Notes under the pieces: model-generated
What the model was told of the DNA's origin: nothing
The model's database searches: none
Seen by the model: only the letters and a program-made list of their open reading frames with translations
Part shown: piece after piece, positions 21,998 to 22,604 of the stretch
How the letters are laid out: each line of letters begins with the position of its first letter
How positions within the stretch are numbered: position 1 is the stretch's first letter
Translations under genes and position numbers: made by a program
DNA from: Candidatus Coatesiibacteriota bacterium
GTDB taxonomy: Bacteria; B130-G9
Direction: 5' to 3'
DNA: 22,604 nucleotides
Assembly: GCA_016929465.1 (NCBI GenBank)
Contig: JAFGIT010000271.1
Coordinates: 1 to 22,604, forward strand

Positions 21998-22604
21998 CTA
22001 GATTTTGAGTAGGTCGGGTTCCAGGAGAACCCTGAGGCCAGTCAGCGCGAGGACTCGTGCTGCAATTCTCGCGCACTCGATCCCTTCGAGAGAGCCGGCC
22101 GCATCTCGGAACGCCTCGGTATGTGCTTCGAGATTCTCGAATCCGCGGCTGATTATCGGGTGAATGACGGGAATAGACCTGCTCAAAGACCCGATGTCAT
22201 ACGCTCCGAACGACATCGATGGCTCCTGAGTTATGGAGAGACCTTCTCGGCTCAGATAGTCCTCACATACGAGCGCCATCTTCTCATTCACTTCGATTGG
22301 CTCGTAACCCGCCTCGAACCGACGCATCGAGAAGCTGCAGCCTGTCGTCCGGGCAGCAATTCGAACGCAATCTGCGGTGGAATTCATGAACTGCCTGAGC
22401 TGAGAACGGGTCCTCGCCCTGAAGCTGAATCGGCAAATGGCTCTCGGGGGGATGACATTCGGCCTCTCTCCTGCCTCGATAATGACTCCTGGAGCTCGGA
22501 CTTCAGCCGGGAATTCCCTCGTTGCGGTTGAGATGGCCCTGAAGAGCTCGACTGTCGCCATGACGGGATTGGGCGGCATCTCGTAGCTCAATCCCCCGAT
22601 CTTC
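21998..22604 (-). CDS. M20-family metallopeptidase/amidohydrolase, C-terminal part
   Basis: The frame is open past the right edge of the window, so only about 202 C-terminal residues are seen and the true start lies outside. Visible parts are the M20 dimerisation domain (APGVIIEAGERPNVIPPRAICRF-type strand, then SFRARTRSQLRQFM and ADCVRIAARTTGC) and the return to the catalytic domain. The latter has SMSFGAYDIGSLSRSIPVIHPI and ends with AHTEAFRDAAGS, whose His is the usual last metal ligand. The pattern is closest to the AbgB/PM20D2 branch, which hydrolyses amide bonds of small N-acyl amino acids, aminobenzoyl-glutamate or dipeptides. Substrate and catalytic N-terminal residues cannot be checked here. 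Confidence 0.8.
   Translation of the reverse strand, partial: KIGGLSYEMPPNPVMATVELFRAISTATREFPAEVRAPGVIIEAGERPNVIPPRAICRFSFRARTRSQLRQFMNSTADCVRIAARTTGCSFSMRRFEAGYEPIEVNEKMALVCEDYLSREGLSITQEPSMSFGAYDIGSLSRSIPVIHPIISRGFENLEAHTEAFRDAAGSLEGIECARIAARVLALTGLRVLLEPDLLKI

Noticed and set aside
21725-22012. 95-codon open frame in the repeat region
   Set aside because: It runs through the inverted repeats and into the M20 gene on the other strand, with no ribosome site or recognisable protein pattern.
1-22604. CRISPR arrays, tRNA or rRNA genes
   Set aside because: No regularly spaced long repeats, cloverleaf-like segments or rRNA signatures were seen in the intergenic regions.

Overview
The window reads as a chromosomal segment of a diderm (outer-membrane) bacterium. 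A secretin, a lipoprotein and signal-peptide proteins support this. Gene style (ATG/GTG/TTG starts with clear Shine-Dalgarno sites, sigma-54 control) fits an uncultivated, environmentally sampled lineage. Pilin N-termini of the type seen at 8152 are, from memory, typical of FCB-group and neighbouring candidate phyla. No marker gene is present to fix the phylum, so this placement is a guess.

Left part (1-5250), all on the minus strand. It holds a large secreted protein with a CBM9-like domain and two similar C-terminal beta modules. Next comes a coupled pair encoding an isochorismatase/nicotinamidase-family hydrolase and a twin-CBS protein. Last is a coupled pair encoding a radical SAM/SPASM protein and a TPR lipoprotein. 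Each unit has a recognisable sigma-70-like promoter, and the first gene ends in a good intrinsic terminator.

Centre (5460-8150), plus strand. An NtrC-class sigma-54 activator is followed by a small degenerate receiver protein, which has a near-perfect -24/-12 promoter. A long intergenic region then carries palindromic TGTCCG elements, short GTCCAT tandem repeats, a second -24/-12 promoter and a leader of about 195 nt with several hairpins.

Right part (8150-21370), plus strand: one contiguous type IV pilus-like operon. Its order is major pilin-like subunit, hairpin terminator/attenuator, PilC/GspF platform, PilB/GspE ATPase, two small pilin-like proteins, two tandem paralogous ~350-aa pilin-like proteins, PilT-like ATPase, PilM-PilN-TPR fusion, PilO-PilP-like protein, short secretin, terminator. 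The layout is that of a complete envelope-spanning machine. However, all five pilin-like subunits lack the classical leader and the FTLIE-type N-terminus, having only 1-5 residues before the hydrophobic segment. No prepilin peptidase is encoded here. This divergent system, with its sigma-54/NtrC control, is the main object of interest.

Far right (21370-22604). A gene-free stretch carries a cluster of short inverted repeats resembling the ends of a decayed insertion element or MITE. It is followed by the 3' part of a minus-strand M20-family peptidase/amidohydrolase that runs off the window edge.
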